From positions 1-60,683 of the forward strand of contig NZ_JAFLVX010000004.1 of NCBI RefSeq assembly GCF_017316185.1: a stretch of DNA of 60,683 nt, given 5' to 3'. The notes under the pieces are model-generated. The model was not told the origin of the DNA. It made no database searches and was given only the letters and a program-made list of their open reading frames with translations. This DNA is from Candidatus Vagococcus giribetii. Lineage in GTDB: Bacteria > Bacillota > Bacilli > Lactobacillales > Vagococcaceae. The position numbers and the translations under genes are program-made. How positions within the stretch are numbered: position 1 is the first letter of the stretch; each line of letters begins with the position of its first letter. Shown here piece after piece: positions 37,899 through 47,883 of the stretch.

Positions 37899-38921
37899 TC
37901 AGTTTGATGAGCTTAATACATTAATAACAGTTTCATTTTCAATGAGTTGATGAGGAATAATCACTCTTTTTTTCAAGGCATTGTCTTCTTTTAATTGATT
38001 TAAAAACTCTTGAACAGCCGTTTTGCCTAACTCCTGTATATTCACATCAATTGACGTAATATAAGGATGGAGAAGAGTGGTAAAAATGGAGTTATTAAAA
38101 CTAATTACAGAAATATCATCTGGTACACGGTATCCTAAGTACTGCACCATTTGAATCAGCCTTAAAGCAAACATATCATCAATCGCAATACATGCTGACG
38201 GTTGATGTTCTTTCAAGAATTCATCAAACTCAGCATAATGTTCAGGCGTAATCAAAGGCATTTCTTGATAACCTTGTAGCTGATACTCATCTAGACACTT
38301 TTTATACCCAAAGTAACGATCTTTAAAAAAATTCTCTGATTGGTTATTTGTGACAAAAACAATTTTTTTATGCCCTTTTTCAATTAAGTGTTGGGTGGCT
38401 GTGTATCCTAACAACTGATTGTCATTATCCACACAATTTGCTTGATTGTGATACTTATAGGGTTGGCCAATCACAGTAAAAGGAACTTTATTAGAGACTA
38501 AATACTCCAATACAAGATCTTCTTCTCTTGAGTACATCAAGATAAAACCGTCCACTCGCTTTTGGCGATACATCAGCTCTACATTAGCTAATAATTCCTC
38601 TTCAGATTCACCAGAAGCAATTGCAATGGTCACTTTTTGATGACTTGCTTCTTCGTTCATTGCTGTGATCATCTCTAGATAAAAAGGATTGTTCTTTCTT
38701 TCTTGAGATTTCGTCACAGGCAAAATCACCCCTATGGTATTCACATACTTATTAGCCAAATTCTGAGCAGATACATTAGGCACATACCCTAATTTGTCCA
38801 TGGCTTTTCTAACACGTTCTTTTGTTTCATTTGAAATACTTGGATGATCTTTTAATGTTCTTGAAACTGTTGAAGGTGCAACACCTACTTCTTTCGCCAC
38901 ATCTTTTATCGTGACACTCAT
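37899..38921 (-). CDS. malR: LacI-family regulator of maltose metabolism
   Basis: Protein of 340 residues with N-terminal helix-turn-helix (TIKDVAKEVGVAPSTVSRTLKDH) and a sugar-binding effector domain. It is the third gene of the malT-mapP-malR operon (15 bases after mapP, ribosome site GGAGG). Palindromic CG-centred sites of LacI type lie at both divergent maltose promoters near 42.0-42.15 kb and are its likely targets. The name malR rests on context. Confidence 0.85.
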   Translation of the reverse strand: MSVTIKDVAKEVGVAPSTVSRTLKDHPSISNETKERVRKAMDKLGYVPNVSAQNLANKYVNTIGVILPVTKSQERKNNPFYLEMITAMNEEASHQKVTIAIASGESEEELLANVELMYRQKRVDGFILMYSREEDLVLEYLVSNKVPFTVIGQPYKYHNQANCVDNDNQLLGYTATQHLIEKGHKKIVFVTNNQSENFFKDRYFGYKKCLDEYQLQGYQEMPLITPEHYAEFDEFLKEHQPSACIAIDDMFALRLIQMVQYLGYRVPDDISVISFNNSIFTTLLHPYITSIDVNIQELGKTAVQEFLNQLKEDNALKKRVIIPHQLIENETVINVLSSSN

Positions 38922-38936
38922 GTTTTTCCTCCTTAC

Positions 38937-39752
38937 TTAACTTTCCATCTCAAACATAATCCCAAAGTGATCACTAACAACAGGACCTTTTACACCATTA
39001 AATACCACTTGATACGAGTTGACTTTAACGGGTTGTGAGACAAAACCAAAATCAATTCTTAATTTTTCTTGATTGTCTTCCCAACCATCAATGTCTTCAT
39101 CTACAGTATGAGAGCCAATTTTTTCACTAGCTAACTCATACATATCTGAAAAAGTCCTCGTTATCAAGTCATATCCTTCTTCTTTGATATGAGCTGGACT
39201 ATTAAAGTCACCTAATAATAACACTTGGTGTTCAATTTTTGCTACTGTTTCAGTCAATTGTTGCCATTCAAACGCAAATCCTTCATCAGTATTTGGTGAA
39301 AACCAAGAAAAATGACAACTCCCGACTGTTAAAGGCTTTTCTTTTAAATGAGCTAATAAAATTTGTCTCGTGTGATAGTCTCCTATGTCCTTAGTTGGTG
39401 ATACCAGTAACGTCTCTGCTTGAAAAGGTACTTTTGATAGGATTGCTGAGCCTTCTTCATAGATACCATAACCAATGTGACTAAAGGTCCAACTCCAATA
39501 ATAGTCTAGACCTTGCTCTTTCAAGTAGGCCACTAATAATAAAGCATAATTCGTTTCTTTAATTGGAAAGTCTGACTCATATGAGAGGTAAAGAGGACCT
39601 GAGTCTACTTCTTTTCCTGATAGCTCTTGATTGACTTCTTGTAAGGCAATGATATCTATTTGTTCTTTCATAATAAGGTGTGCTATCTCTCTTAAGTTGT
39701 CTAAAGGATTCTCTTCTAGCCAACTATGTGTATTTAATGACATAACTTTCAT
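38937..39752 (-). CDS. mapP: Maltose 6'-phosphate phosphatase, endonuclease/exonuclease/phosphatase family
   Basis: Protein of 271 residues with the EEP fold: LNTHSW, ALQEVN (metal Glu), SCHFSWFSP, LLGDFNSPAH (Asp/Asn) and VSDHFGIM (catalytic Asp-His) at the end. In Enterococcus faecalis a protein of this family, encoded with malT, removes phosphate from maltose 6'-phosphate so that maltose phosphorylase can act (established knowledge). The same gene order supports that role here. It could otherwise be a nuclease, but the operon argues against it. Confidence 0.85.
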   Translation of the reverse strand: MKVMSLNTHSWLEENPLDNLREIAHLIMKEQIDIIALQEVNQELSGKEVDSGPLYLSYESDFPIKETNYALLLVAYLKEQGLDYYWSWTFSHIGYGIYEEGSAILSKVPFQAETLLVSPTKDIGDYHTRQILLAHLKEKPLTVGSCHFSWFSPNTDEGFAFEWQQLTETVAKIEHQVLLLGDFNSPAHIKEEGYDLITRTFSDMYELASEKIGSHTVDEDIDGWEDNQEKLRIDFGFVSQPVKVNSYQVVFNGVKGPVVSDHFGIMFEMES

Positions 39753-39777
39753 TAATTTTTCCCCTCCAATAACTAGG

Positions 39778-39806
39778 ATTAGGCTGACTCAATGAGCCAG
39801 CCTAAT
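39778..39806 (-). other. Intra-operon hairpin between malT and mapP
   Basis: ATTAGGCTGACTC pairs with GAGCCAGCCTAAT (one mismatch) with a tiny loop and no T-run. It may be an mRNA processing or stability element that sets the ratio of MalT to MapP. Confidence 0.6.
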
Positions 39807-39809
39807 AAC

Positions 39810-41981
39810 TTATATACTGATTTTTCCAACAAGGTGTCCTTGTGCTGTCATACCTGTGTGAGTCATATCAAATTTAGCAAGTCGTTGACTGTTTGTAAAG
39901 ACAACTACAATAGTTGTTCCTTTTCCTTCAGCTTTGACTAACTCCCAGTTAACTTCTGCTAACAACTCTCCTGCTTCTACAACGTCACCTTCTTTGACTT
40001 TCACATCAAAGGCTTGTTGTGACATTTGAACAGTGTCTAATCCCATATGCACTAAGACTTCGATACCTTCTGAAGTTTTTAAACCAATCGCATGTTGTGT
40101 TGGGAATACTGAAACAACTTCTCCTTTAATAGGAGATACCACATCTGCTTCTGTTGGTTCAACTCCAAATCCTTCACCCATCATTTTTTGAGAAAATACC
40201 TCATCTTTGACTTGATCAATCGTCATGACTTCTCCGGTAGCAACTGCCACAAAGTCTAGTTCTTGATTTGCGTAGGGTGTTGTTGTTTCAGTTTGTGATT
40301 CTTCTGTCTTCATCGTACTCTTTGGAATATCTACACCAGAATCTAAAGCATCTTGAATATCTGATTTTAAGATATCAGCTTTTGGTCCATACACAGCTTG
40401 AACCCCGTTATCCTTCACGATTAATCCCATAGCGCCTGCTTTTTTCCATGCTTCTTCATTACCAACTAATTGGTTATCTTTCACACTGACACGCAGTCTT
40501 GTCATACAAGCATCTACGTCTGAAATATTGCTTTTTCCACCTAGCAAGTTAATAATTGCGATCACTTCTTGACTAAGTCCTGAAGCATCTTTCACACTAC
40601 TATCAGCGTTAGTTGAACTTTCTACTTCGTAATTACCATTTCTACCTGGAGTGGCATAATTGAATTTTTTGATTAAGAAATTAGCTAAGAAGTAAGTACC
40701 TACTCCAAAGACAATCACACAAATCACGAAATTGACAATATCCATACCTAATCCTGCTTTGATTGAAATTGGGATACGGGTTAATAACTCGATATTCCCA
40801 AATGAATGAAGCCTTAAATTAATAATATCTGCCATAGCAAAGGCTAACCCTTGAATTAGAGCATATACTACATAAAGTGGCATCGCAGCAAACATAAACA
40901 TAAACTCTAAAGGCTCAGTCACACCTGTTAAGAACACAGCCAAAGCAGCTGAAACATACATTGATTTGTATTGATTTTTTTTATCTGGATCAACATTTTT
41001 ATACATCGCATAAGCCATACCCATTAAAATACCAGAAGCACCAATCATTTGACCTACTTTAAATCTTGCTGGTGTGAAACCTGTTAAAACAGCATTGTAC
41101 TGATCCATATTACCAGCACTCTTTAAATTAAGTAAATCGGTTGCCCAAGCTAACCATAAAGGATCTTGTCCATAAACTAGTGTGCCTGCTTGTGCGCCTG
41201 ATAAAATTTCATAAGTCCCACCTAATTGCGTGTAGTTAATTGGAATAGTTAACATGTGATGTAACCCGAATGGTAATAATAAACGCTCTAAGGTCCCATA
41301 CAAGAATGGTGCCAAGATAGGCGCTGTATCTTGAGAAGTGGCAATCCATAAACCAAAGTTGTTAATACCTGATTGAATAAATGGCCAAACAATCGCTAAT
41401 GCAAGAGAAACAAGAACTGACCACCAAATAACCACGAAAGGAACAAAGCGCTTACCATTAAAGAAAGACAAAGCATCTGGTAATTTACGATAGTTATAGT
41501 ACTTGTTGTACGCCATTGCCCCAACAAAACCGGCAATAATCCCTACAAAAACACCCATGTTTAAAGCTGGTGCTTCTAAGACACTCGTAAAGAATCCTTT
41601 TACCATGATTTTAGTGCCGAACAAGGTATGAGTGTATGCCTCAGGGTCAGCTAACATCGCACTTGTTACGCCAAAAATTGATCCTGTGATACGGTTAATT
41701 AATACAAAAGAGATACCTGCTGCAAAAGCCCCACCAGCTCTCTCCTTCGCCCAACTACCACCAATAGCTAAAGCAAATAGTAAGTGTAAGTTACCAATGA
41801 TTGCCCAACCAATATTTTCGATAACCCCACCTGTTGTGACTAATAGACCCATCTCAGGACTAATTAAAGGAAGTGTTTTTCCAATACTAATCATTAACCC
41901 TGCCGCTGGCATAACAGCAATAACTACCATTAAGGCCTTACCGAATTTTTGCCAAAACTCAAAACTAAATATTTTTTTCAT
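39810..41981 (-). CDS. malT: PTS transporter EIICBA of the glucose/maltose class
   Basis: Permease of about 723 residues that imports and phosphorylates the sugar. EIIC membrane domain about residues 1-430 (start MKKIFSFEFWQKFGKAL), EIIB about 470-545 with the phospho-Cys in DACMTRLRVSV, EIIA about 590-723 with the phospho-His in VLVHMGLDTV. The ATG at 41981 has AAAGGAG 8 bases upstream, so the longer frame to 42017 was rejected. It is first in an operon with mapP and malR and divergent from the maltose phosphorylase operon, so maltose (giving maltose 6'-phosphate) is the likely substrate. Confidence 0.92.
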   Translation of the reverse strand: MKKIFSFEFWQKFGKALMVVIAVMPAAGLMISIGKTLPLISPEMGLLVTTGGVIENIGWAIIGNLHLLFALAIGGSWAKERAGGAFAAGISFVLINRITGSIFGVTSAMLADPEAYTHTLFGTKIMVKGFFTSVLEAPALNMGVFVGIIAGFVGAMAYNKYYNYRKLPDALSFFNGKRFVPFVVIWWSVLVSLALAIVWPFIQSGINNFGLWIATSQDTAPILAPFLYGTLERLLLPFGLHHMLTIPINYTQLGGTYEILSGAQAGTLVYGQDPLWLAWATDLLNLKSAGNMDQYNAVLTGFTPARFKVGQMIGASGILMGMAYAMYKNVDPDKKNQYKSMYVSAALAVFLTGVTEPLEFMFMFAAMPLYVVYALIQGLAFAMADIINLRLHSFGNIELLTRIPISIKAGLGMDIVNFVICVIVFGVGTYFLANFLIKKFNYATPGRNGNYEVESSTNADSSVKDASGLSQEVIAIINLLGGKSNISDVDACMTRLRVSVKDNQLVGNEEAWKKAGAMGLIVKDNGVQAVYGPKADILKSDIQDALDSGVDIPKSTMKTEESQTETTTPYANQELDFVAVATGEVMTIDQVKDEVFSQKMMGEGFGVEPTEADVVSPIKGEVVSVFPTQHAIGLKTSEGIEVLVHMGLDTVQMSQQAFDVKVKEGDVVEAGELLAEVNWELVKAEGKGTTIVVVFTNSQRLAKFDMTHTGMTAQGHLVGKISI

Positions 41982-42025
41982 GTGCTTTTCTCCTTTTTTT
42001 CTTGTTAACGATTCCATAAAAATAA

Positions 42026-42075
42026 CGCAATCGATTTCGCAACTAAAGTATAGCTACTGATTTTCTCTTTGTAAA
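42026..42075 (-). promoter_or_regulatory. malT promoter and operator
   Basis: Minus-strand promoter TTTACA-17-TATACT (-35 at 42070-42075, -10 at 42047-42052). Just downstream of the -10, over the expected start point, lies CGCAATCGATTTCG (42026-42039), an imperfect CG-centred palindrome of LacI-operator type. Confidence 0.75.
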
Positions 42076-42101
42076 GATGTAAGTGTTTTACTATTTTAAA
42101 A

Positions 42102-42115
42102 TGTTACTGGTAACA
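42102..42115. promoter_or_regulatory. Palindrome in the malT-malP divergent region
   Basis: TGTTAC-TG-GTAACA, a near-perfect dyad between the two promoters, unlike the LacI-type sites. It may bind a second regulator. Confidence 0.4.
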
Positions 42116-42130
42116 AGATTTCATATGCTA

Positions 42131-42159
42131 TTGATTTCGCAAACGTTTGCGTTTATTAT
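42131..42159 (+). promoter_or_regulatory. malP promoter with an operator inside the spacer
   Basis: TTGATT-17-TATTAT. The 17-base spacer contains CGCAAACGTTTGCG (42138-42151), a perfect 14-bp palindrome of LacI/cre type. Binding there would block RNA polymerase directly. Confidence 0.8.
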
Positions 42160-42192
42160 GAGGGTATCATTTGACTCAAGGAGGAGCAATTA

Positions 42193-44457
42193 ATGGAACA
42201 TTTAAAACGTTTATTCGATATTAATCCATGGAAACTCGCGACTAACGAATTACACCATTCTGATATTCGCTTACAAGAATCACTAACTAGTACTGGTAAT
42301 GGGTACATGGGAATGCGTGGGAATTTTGAAGAAGGCTTTGGTGGAGATAACCATCAAGGAACTTATATTGCTGGTGTTTGGTATCCCGACAAAACACGTG
42401 TTGGTTGGTGGAAAAATGGTTACCCTGACTATTTTGGTAAAGTGATTAATGCCATTAACTTTATTGGCATGGACATTTTTATCAATGATCACCAAATCGA
42501 TTTAAATACAGATACAGTATCTGATTTCTATCAAGAACTTGATATGGAACACGGTATGTTGTCACGTCACTTCACGATCGAAACTTCTGACATGACCGTT
42601 AAATTTTCATTTAAACGCTTCTTAAGCTTAACTGTAAAAGAACTTGGTGTGATCCGTATGACTGCTGAGGTTATTAAAGGATCTGGTAGCATCAAAGTTG
42701 TTTCTAAGTTAGATAACAACGTTCACAATGAAGATAGTAACTACGATGAGATGTTCTGGGAAGAAATCGCTGTTGGCGAAGGTTTTGTTACAGCTAAAAC
42801 TATCCCTAACAACTTTGACATCGAACAATTTACCCTTACTGCTTTAATGGAAAACCATGCAACTGGAACTGCGATAAGCCACAAAGAAACAGCTGCGTTT
42901 TTAGCAACTGAGAGCTTTATCTTTGATGTGAAAGAACATGACCACATTGCTTTAGAAAAACAAGTTATTATTGTGACAAGTCGTGACATTGAAGAAAGCA
43001 AACAACTAGAAGTAGCGACTTCTTTAATGAAAGAAGTTAACGAACTTTCTCTTGATGAGCATCAAACAAATCATGCTCTTGCTTGGGAAAAACGTTGGGA
43101 AATTGCTGATGTGGTTATTGAAGGCGATGACGAAGCACAACAAGGAATTCGCTTTAACTTATTCCAATTATTCTCAACTTACTACGGTGAAGATGAACGC
43201 TTAAACATTGGACCAAAAGGCTTTACTGGTGAAAAATATGGCGGTGCTACTTATTGGGATACAGAAGCTTATGCGGTGCCATTATACCTAGCTTTGGCTG
43301 ATCCTAGTGTGACTAAAAATCTATTAAAATACCGTCACAATCAATTACCACAAGCTCATCACAACGCTCGTCAACAAGGTCTTAAGGGAGCTCTTTACCC
43401 TATGGTTACCTTTACTGGAGTTGAGTGTCATAACGAGTGGGAAATCACTTTTGAAGAAATCCACCGTAACGGCTCTATTGCTTACGCTATTTATAACTAC
43501 ACAAACTACACAGGAGATACTTCTTACATTAAACAAGAAGGTTTAGAAGTCTTAACTGAGATTTCTCGTTTCTGGGCAGATCGTGTGCATTACTCAAAAC
43601 GTAACAAACAATACATGATGCATGGCGTGACTGGACCAAATGAATATGAAAACAACGTTAACAACAACTGGTACACTAACTATATCGCTATTTGGGTCTT
43701 GAAATATACCCTAGAGAACTACCGTCGTTACCAACAAGAAACAGCCGTTCAAATTTCTGAGGAAGAAATGGCTCATTGGGAAGATATTATTGCCAATATG
43801 TATTTCCCTAAAGATGATGAATTAGGCGTCTTTGTCCAACATGATACATTCTTAGATAAAGAATTAATACCCGTAACTGACTTAGACCCTAAAGATGTAC
43901 CTCTTAACCAAAATTGGTCGTGGGATCATATTTTACGCTCTTGTTTCATTAAGCAAGCAGATGTGCTTCAAGGTATTTATTACTTCAACAATGACTTTAC
44001 AATGGAAGAAAAACGTCGTAACTTTGAATTTTACGAGCCAATGACTGTTCATGAATCTTCTCTTTCTCCATGTATTCACTCTATTTTAGCAGCTGAATTA
44101 GGTATGGAAGAAAAAGCCGTTGAAATGTACCAAAGAACAGCTCGTCTTGACTTAGATAACTACAACAATGATACAGAAGACGGTTTACATATTACGTCTA
44201 TGACTGGTAGTTGGTTAGCGATTGTTCAAGGATTTGCTCAAATGAAAACTTACGATGAAACCCTAAGCTTCTCCCCATTCTTACCTAAAAAATGGAGTAA
44301 ATATGCTTTCCATATTAACTACCGTGGTCGTTTGTTACACGTTTTAATTGATTCACAAGTCACTATTACCCTACTAAGTGGTGAACCAATTGACGTTACT
44401 ATTTACAACAAAGAGCAACATTTAACTGATACATTAACCGTTGCAATTGAAGCCTAA
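42193..44457 (+). CDS. malP: Maltose phosphorylase, glycoside hydrolase family 65
   Basis: Splits maltose with phosphate into glucose and beta-glucose 1-phosphate. The length of 754 residues fits. The domains are an N-terminal beta-sandwich, an (alpha/alpha)6 barrel and a small C-terminal sheet. The catalytic Glu lies in [29 protein letters not shown] and [13 protein letters not shown] are further GH65 motifs. The ribosome site is AAGGAGG. It heads the operon malP-pgmB-galM. Kojibiose or trehalose specificity is possible, but the MalT/MapP neighbours favour maltose. Confidence 0.92.
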   Translation: MEHLKRLFDINPWKLATNELHHSDIRLQESLTSTGNGYMGMRGNFEEGFGGDNHQGTYIAGVWYPDKTRVGWWKNGYPDYFGKVINAINFIGMDIFINDHQIDLNTDTVSDFYQELDMEHGMLSRHFTIETSDMTVKFSFKRFLSLTVKELGVIRMTAEVIKGSGSIKVVSKLDNNVHNEDSNYDEMFWEEIAVGEGFVTAKTIPNNFDIEQFTLTALMENHATGTAISHKETAAFLATESFIFDVKEHDHIALEKQVIIVTSRDIEESKQLEVATSLMKEVNELSLDEHQTNHALAWEKRWEIADVVIEGDDEAQQGIRFNLFQLFSTYYGEDERLNIGPKGFTGEKYGGATYWDTEAYAVPLYLALADPSVTKNLLKYRHNQLPQAHHNARQQGLKGALYPMVTFTGVECHNEWEITFEEIHRNGSIAYAIYNYTNYTGDTSYIKQEGLEVLTEISRFWADRVHYSKRNKQYMMHGVTGPNEYENNVNNNWYTNYIAIWVLKYTLENYRRYQQETAVQISEEEMAHWEDIIANMYFPKDDELGVFVQHDTFLDKELIPVTDLDPKDVPLNQNWSWDHILRSCFIKQADVLQGIYYFNNDFTMEEKRRNFEFYEPMTVHESSLSPCIHSILAAELGMEEKAVEMYQRTARLDLDNYNNDTEDGLHITSMTGSWLAIVQGFAQMKTYDETLSFSPFLPKKWSKYAFHINYRGRLLHVLIDSQVTITLLSGEPIDVTIYNKEQHLTDTLTVAIEA

Positions 44458-44502
44458 CTCTATGGACTTCTTGCTTCACTTATTTTAAACTAACATTAAA
44501 CA

Positions 44503-44536
44503 GAGAGTGTGACTACATGGTTGCACTCTCATTTTT
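44503..44536 (+). terminator. Hairpin between malP and pgmB
   Basis: GAGAGTG pairs with CACTCTC around a partly paired loop, followed by ATTTTTG. It probably lowers, but does not stop, transcription into pgmB. Confidence 0.65.
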
Positions 44537-44558
44537 GAAAAGAGAAAGGACGTTTTTT

Positions 44559-45221
44559 ATGTTTAAAGGTGTTTTATTCGATTTAGATGGTGTTATTACA
44601 GATACTGCTGAGTACCATTTCCATGCGTGGAAAAAATTAGCAGATGATTTAGGTATTACAATTGACCGTGAGTTTAACGAAAAGTTAAAGGGAGTTAGCC
44701 GTGAAGATTCACTGACGCTCATTTTACAACATGGCAATAAATCAGATGACATCAGTGCTGAGGAATTTACACGCTTAGCCAAAGAAAAAAATGACAACTA
44801 TGTTGAAATGATTCAAGCTATTTCACCTAAAGATATCTATCCTGGTATTTTAGAATTACTAAAAGAACTAAAAGCACATGACATCAAGATTGCTTTAGCT
44901 TCTGCTAGTAAAAACGGCCCTCTTTTATTAGACAAAATGGAGATTACTTCTTACTTTGATGCTATTGTTGATCCGGCCTCTTTAGCAGCAGGAAAACCTG
45001 CTCCTGATATTTTCTTAGCTGCAGCTAAAGCTGTTAACATCGATATCAAAGAAGCAATTGGGATTGAAGATGCCGCTGCTGGTGTGGCTGCGATTAAAGC
45101 TAGTGGTGCTTTACCTGTCGGTGTTGGGACTGCTGAAGAATTAGGTAGTGATATCGCTCTAGTTCCTGATACAAGTCATTTGTCTTTAAGTTACTTAGAA
45201 AGTGTTTGGAAAGGAAACTAA
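44559..45221 (+). CDS. pgmB: Beta-phosphoglucomutase
   Basis: HAD enzyme of about 220 residues that turns beta-glucose 1-phosphate from MalP into glucose 6-phosphate. The active-site Asp pair is in [28 protein letters not shown] and [16 protein letters not shown] are the further HAD motifs. The ATG at 44559 ([11 protein letters not shown]) has GAAAGGA upstream; the ATG at 44517 lies inside the preceding hairpin and was rejected. Confidence 0.95.
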   Translation: MFKGVLFDLDGVITDTAEYHFHAWKKLADDLGITIDREFNEKLKGVSREDSLTLILQHGNKSDDISAEEFTRLAKEKNDNYVEMIQAISPKDIYPGILELLKELKAHDIKIALASASKNGPLLLDKMEITSYFDAIVDPASLAAGKPAPDIFLAAAKAVNIDIKEAIGIEDAAAGVAAIKASGALPVGVGTAEELGSDIALVPDTSHLSLSYLESVWKGN

Positions 45222-45224
45222 CAA

Positions 45225-46217
45225 ATGAACCATGTCATTACCACTCACGAAGAAACGGGAATCACTTATATCACGTTATCAAATGACAACCTATCTGCAA
45301 CTTTTTTAACATTTGGTGCCAGATGGCATGAGTTTCTAAGTCCTAATCGCTCAGGAAAGATGGAAAATATTATTTTATCTCTTGATACTCCTGAAAGTAT
45401 CTTAGCTGACGAAGCTCAATTTGGCGCTCTCGTTGGTCCTGTTGCTGGACGCATTAAACAGGCTCAGTGGAAAGACGTGACTTTAGACAAAAATTTCGCT
45501 ACTGACCATCACATTCATGGTGGTAAAAACGGTTGGTGGTGTCAGTTTTGGGATTACTCAGTGGTTGATACAGAAGACTCTTTAAAAGTCATCTTTACCC
45601 TGACAGACACAACATCAGGTTATCCTGGTCCGATTCATGTCAAAAACACTTACGAATTAACAAATAATGCCGTTGTGATGACAACTGAAGTCACGAGTGA
45701 ACAAGAAACCATTGTTAACCCAACAAATCATGTGTACTTCAATCTTTCTGGAGATGCTAAACACACGATTGAAGAAGATGTTTTATTTATTAACAGTCAA
45801 GAAATTCTTGAAACAGACCTCTTGAATCTACCAACTGGAAATAAATTAGCTATTGAAGATACCAGCTATGATTTTTCTCAACCAGAAATAATCAAAACTG
45901 GTCTTGAGCAACTTGAATCAGGTATTGATGATGCTTACCTTTTAGAAAAAACGAATCCACAAATTGTCCTAAGTAACTTAGAAAGCGGTCGAGAACTCAA
46001 CATCTCTTCTAACCGTCAAGCCGTTGTAGTTTTTTCAACAACCGGCTTTGATGCTTCTTTCTTTGTTAACGGCAAAAAAATGGCTTCACACTTAGGTCTT
46101 GCTATCGAGACCCAAGAGTTACCAGATATTAGTCATCATCCTGAATGGGGGAGCATCACCTTAGCACCTCAAACAACTAAACTATTTCAAACAACCTATT
46201 CAATCGGATTACTTTAA
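45225..46217 (+). CDS. galM: Aldose 1-epimerase (mutarotase)
   Basis: Protein of 330 residues that interconverts sugar anomers. Motifs: GPVAGRIKQAQW, HHIHGGKNGWW (catalytic His), NPTNHVYFNLSG (second His) and AIETQELPDISHHP (catalytic Glu). It starts 3 bases after pgmB, so it belongs to the maltose operon and would adjust the anomer of glucose released by MalP. Confidence 0.93.
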   Translation: MNHVITTHEETGITYITLSNDNLSATFLTFGARWHEFLSPNRSGKMENIILSLDTPESILADEAQFGALVGPVAGRIKQAQWKDVTLDKNFATDHHIHGGKNGWWCQFWDYSVVDTEDSLKVIFTLTDTTSGYPGPIHVKNTYELTNNAVVMTTEVTSEQETIVNPTNHVYFNLSGDAKHTIEEDVLFINSQEILETDLLNLPTGNKLAIEDTSYDFSQPEIIKTGLEQLESGIDDAYLLEKTNPQIVLSNLESGRELNISSNRQAVVVFSTTGFDASFFVNGKKMASHLGLAIETQELPDISHHPEWGSITLAPQTTKLFQTTYSIGLL

Positions 46218-46245
46218 AAGCCATTTAATCATGGCTTTTTTTTTT
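46217..46245 (+). terminator. Terminator of malP-pgmB-galM
   Basis: AAAAGCCAT pairs with ATGGCTTTT around a short loop, followed by a long T-run. Confidence 0.9.
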
Positions 46246-46285
46246 ACTTAGCTTTATACTAGCTATGACTGATAAGGAGGCACTT

Positions 46286-46765
46286 ATGACAACTATACAA
46301 TTAACAAATGAACTGATAACTAAAAAACTAGCCTTTGATTTAGCAACTCTAAGTCACCCCGGAGATATTTTTATTTTAACAGGAGATTTAGGAGCTGGTA
46401 AAACAACTTTTACAAAAGGATTTGCTGAAGGATTAGGCATTACTCAAATGATTAAAAGCCCTACTTATACCCTTATTAAAGAATATGATACAGGTAGACT
46501 TCCCCTTTATCATATGGATGTTTACCGCTTAACGGAAGGAGCAACTGATTTAGGTTTAGATGAGTACCTTGAAGGAGACGGCGTTTGCGTCATTGAATGG
46601 GGACATCTCATAAAAGAAGAAATTCAGACGCCTTACATTGAATTCTTTTTAGATAAAGTGAGTGATAACGAGCGTAATTTTCGCATGGAAGCTACCTCAC
46701 CAGAAGCAAAACAAGCTTTAGAAAAAATAACTCTTGGTTTAACCAAATTAGGCTGGGCTCTTTAA
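46286..46765 (+). CDS. tsaE: TsaE, ATPase of tRNA t6A synthesis
   Basis: Protein of about 159 residues needed with TsaB and TsaD for threonylcarbamoyl-adenosine at tRNA position 37. The Walker A motif is LTGDLGAGKTTFTKG, followed by IKSPTYTLIKEYD and YHMDVYRL, all diagnostic. The ATG at 46286 has AAGGAGG 6 bases upstream. The next gene starts one base after the stop, so the two are coupled. Confidence 0.95.
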   Translation: MTTIQLTNELITKKLAFDLATLSHPGDIFILTGDLGAGKTTFTKGFAEGLGITQMIKSPTYTLIKEYDTGRLPLYHMDVYRLTEGATDLGLDEYLEGDGVCVIEWGHLIKEEIQTPYIEFFLDKVSDNERNFRMEATSPEAKQALEKITLGLTKLGWAL

Positions 46766-46766
46766 T

Positions 46767-47285
46767 ATGAGTGAGTTAGATATTACCTTAAGAGAAGCCA
46801 CACCAAAGGATGCCAAAATCCTCCTTGAGACAATGGCTATTTTAGACAAAGAAACTCCCTTTCTACTCGTTAATCAACAATCACTCAAACTAAAACCTTC
46901 TGACATGGCTGAGCAACTGGACTTTATTTATGAGCAAGAAAATCAATTGATTCTACTTGCTTTTAATCATGAAGAGTTAATTGGTGTTGCTACTGTTATG
47001 GGTGAGATGGACGCTCCCCTTAGACACATCGGTGAAATAGGCATTAGTATTTTAAAAGAATACTGGGGCTACGGATTAGGATCGATTATGTTAGAAGAAA
47101 TTATTCTCTGGGCTAAAGAAGCTAACGTGATTAAACGACTGGAAATCAAAGTTCAAGCACGTAATGAACGAGCTCTACACTTGTATCAAAAAATGGCTTT
47201 TGAAACAGAAGGAATCATTCGAAGAGGCTTTTTATCAGAAGATAATGAGTACTTGGATATTGTGTTAATGAGTTATTTACTCTAA
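46767..47285 (+). CDS. GNAT N-acetyltransferase linked to tsaE
   Basis: Protein of 172 residues. GNAT features: IGISILKEYWGYGLGSIMLEEII (acetyl-CoA loop GYGLG) and VQARNERALHLYQKMAFETEG. Location directly behind tsaE is common in Lactobacillales. It resembles RimJ/RimL or SpeG-like enzymes; the acceptor is unknown. The ribosome site is weak, so translation probably couples to tsaE. Confidence 0.85.
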   Translation: MSELDITLREATPKDAKILLETMAILDKETPFLLVNQQSLKLKPSDMAEQLDFIYEQENQLILLAFNHEELIGVATVMGEMDAPLRHIGEIGISILKEYWGYGLGSIMLEEIILWAKEANVIKRLEIKVQARNERALHLYQKMAFETEGIIRRGFLSEDNEYLDIVLMSYLL

Positions 47286-47287
47286 AC

Positions 47288-47338
47288 AAAAAGAGTTTAA
47301 GACCCATCTTGAAAAAGACGAGGCTTAAACTCTTTTTT
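47288..47338. terminator. Bidirectional terminator
   Basis: AAAAAGAGTTTAAG pairs perfectly with CTTAAACTCTTTTT; serves the converging acetyltransferase and exonuclease genes. Confidence 0.92.
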
Positions 47339-47870
47339 ATATTCTTTTAACTAATTGCTTTAAAGGAGCCACACCAAAGGTAGCTGCTTGTTGCATTAAA
47401 ATATTAGCACACGCTAGACTATCATCTAAGGCGTGATGATGATGGTCTAAAGGAATCCCTAAGTAACTGGAAACAGTATTGAGTCGATGATTTGGTAGTT
47501 CTTTATATAATTTACGACTAGTGCGTACCGTACACAGTGACAAATAATGAGCTTCTGGTAAGCCGTAATAAGCCAAACAACCAGATAACACTCGATTATC
47601 AAATGAGGCATTGTGTGCCACTATCAAGCGATTTTCCTGAAAGTACTGATTAATCTCTTGCCAGACTTCAGGAAAAGTTGGCGCTTGTTTGACGTCTTCA
47701 GGCGAAATACCATGTATCTCAATATTTTTTGGGTGAAAAGAAGTCTCTGGTTTAATAAGCGAATAGTAACTACCCACAATTTCATCGTTTTTCACCATAA
47801 CTAAGGCAATGGAGCAGGCGCTATGAAGTTGCCCATTAGCTGTCTCGAAATCATATGCAATAAAATTCAT
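47337..47870 (-). CDS. DnaQ-like 3'-5' exonuclease (polymerase III epsilon-type)
   Basis: DEDDh exonuclease of 177 residues. Motif I is AYDFETANG (Asp, Glu), motif II LIVAHNASFDNRVL (Asp), motif III HHALDDSLACANI (His, Asp). No further domains are present, so it is the small, stand-alone type and may act in repair or RNA turnover. It is 13 bases downstream of the membrane-protein gene and probably in one unit with it. Confidence 0.9.
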   Translation of the reverse strand: MNFIAYDFETANGQLHSACSIALVMVKNDEIVGSYYSLIKPETSFHPKNIEIHGISPEDVKQAPTFPEVWQEINQYFQENRLIVAHNASFDNRVLSGCLAYYGLPEAHYLSLCTVRTSRKLYKELPNHRLNTVSSYLGIPLDHHHHALDDSLACANILMQQAATFGVAPLKQLVKRI

Positions 47871-47883
47871 TTATTTCCCCTTC

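Noticed and set aside
41632-42060. 142-residue ORF on the plus strand opposite malT
   Set aside because: Antisense shadow of the EIIC domain, with no ribosome site; it would run through the malT promoter and operator.
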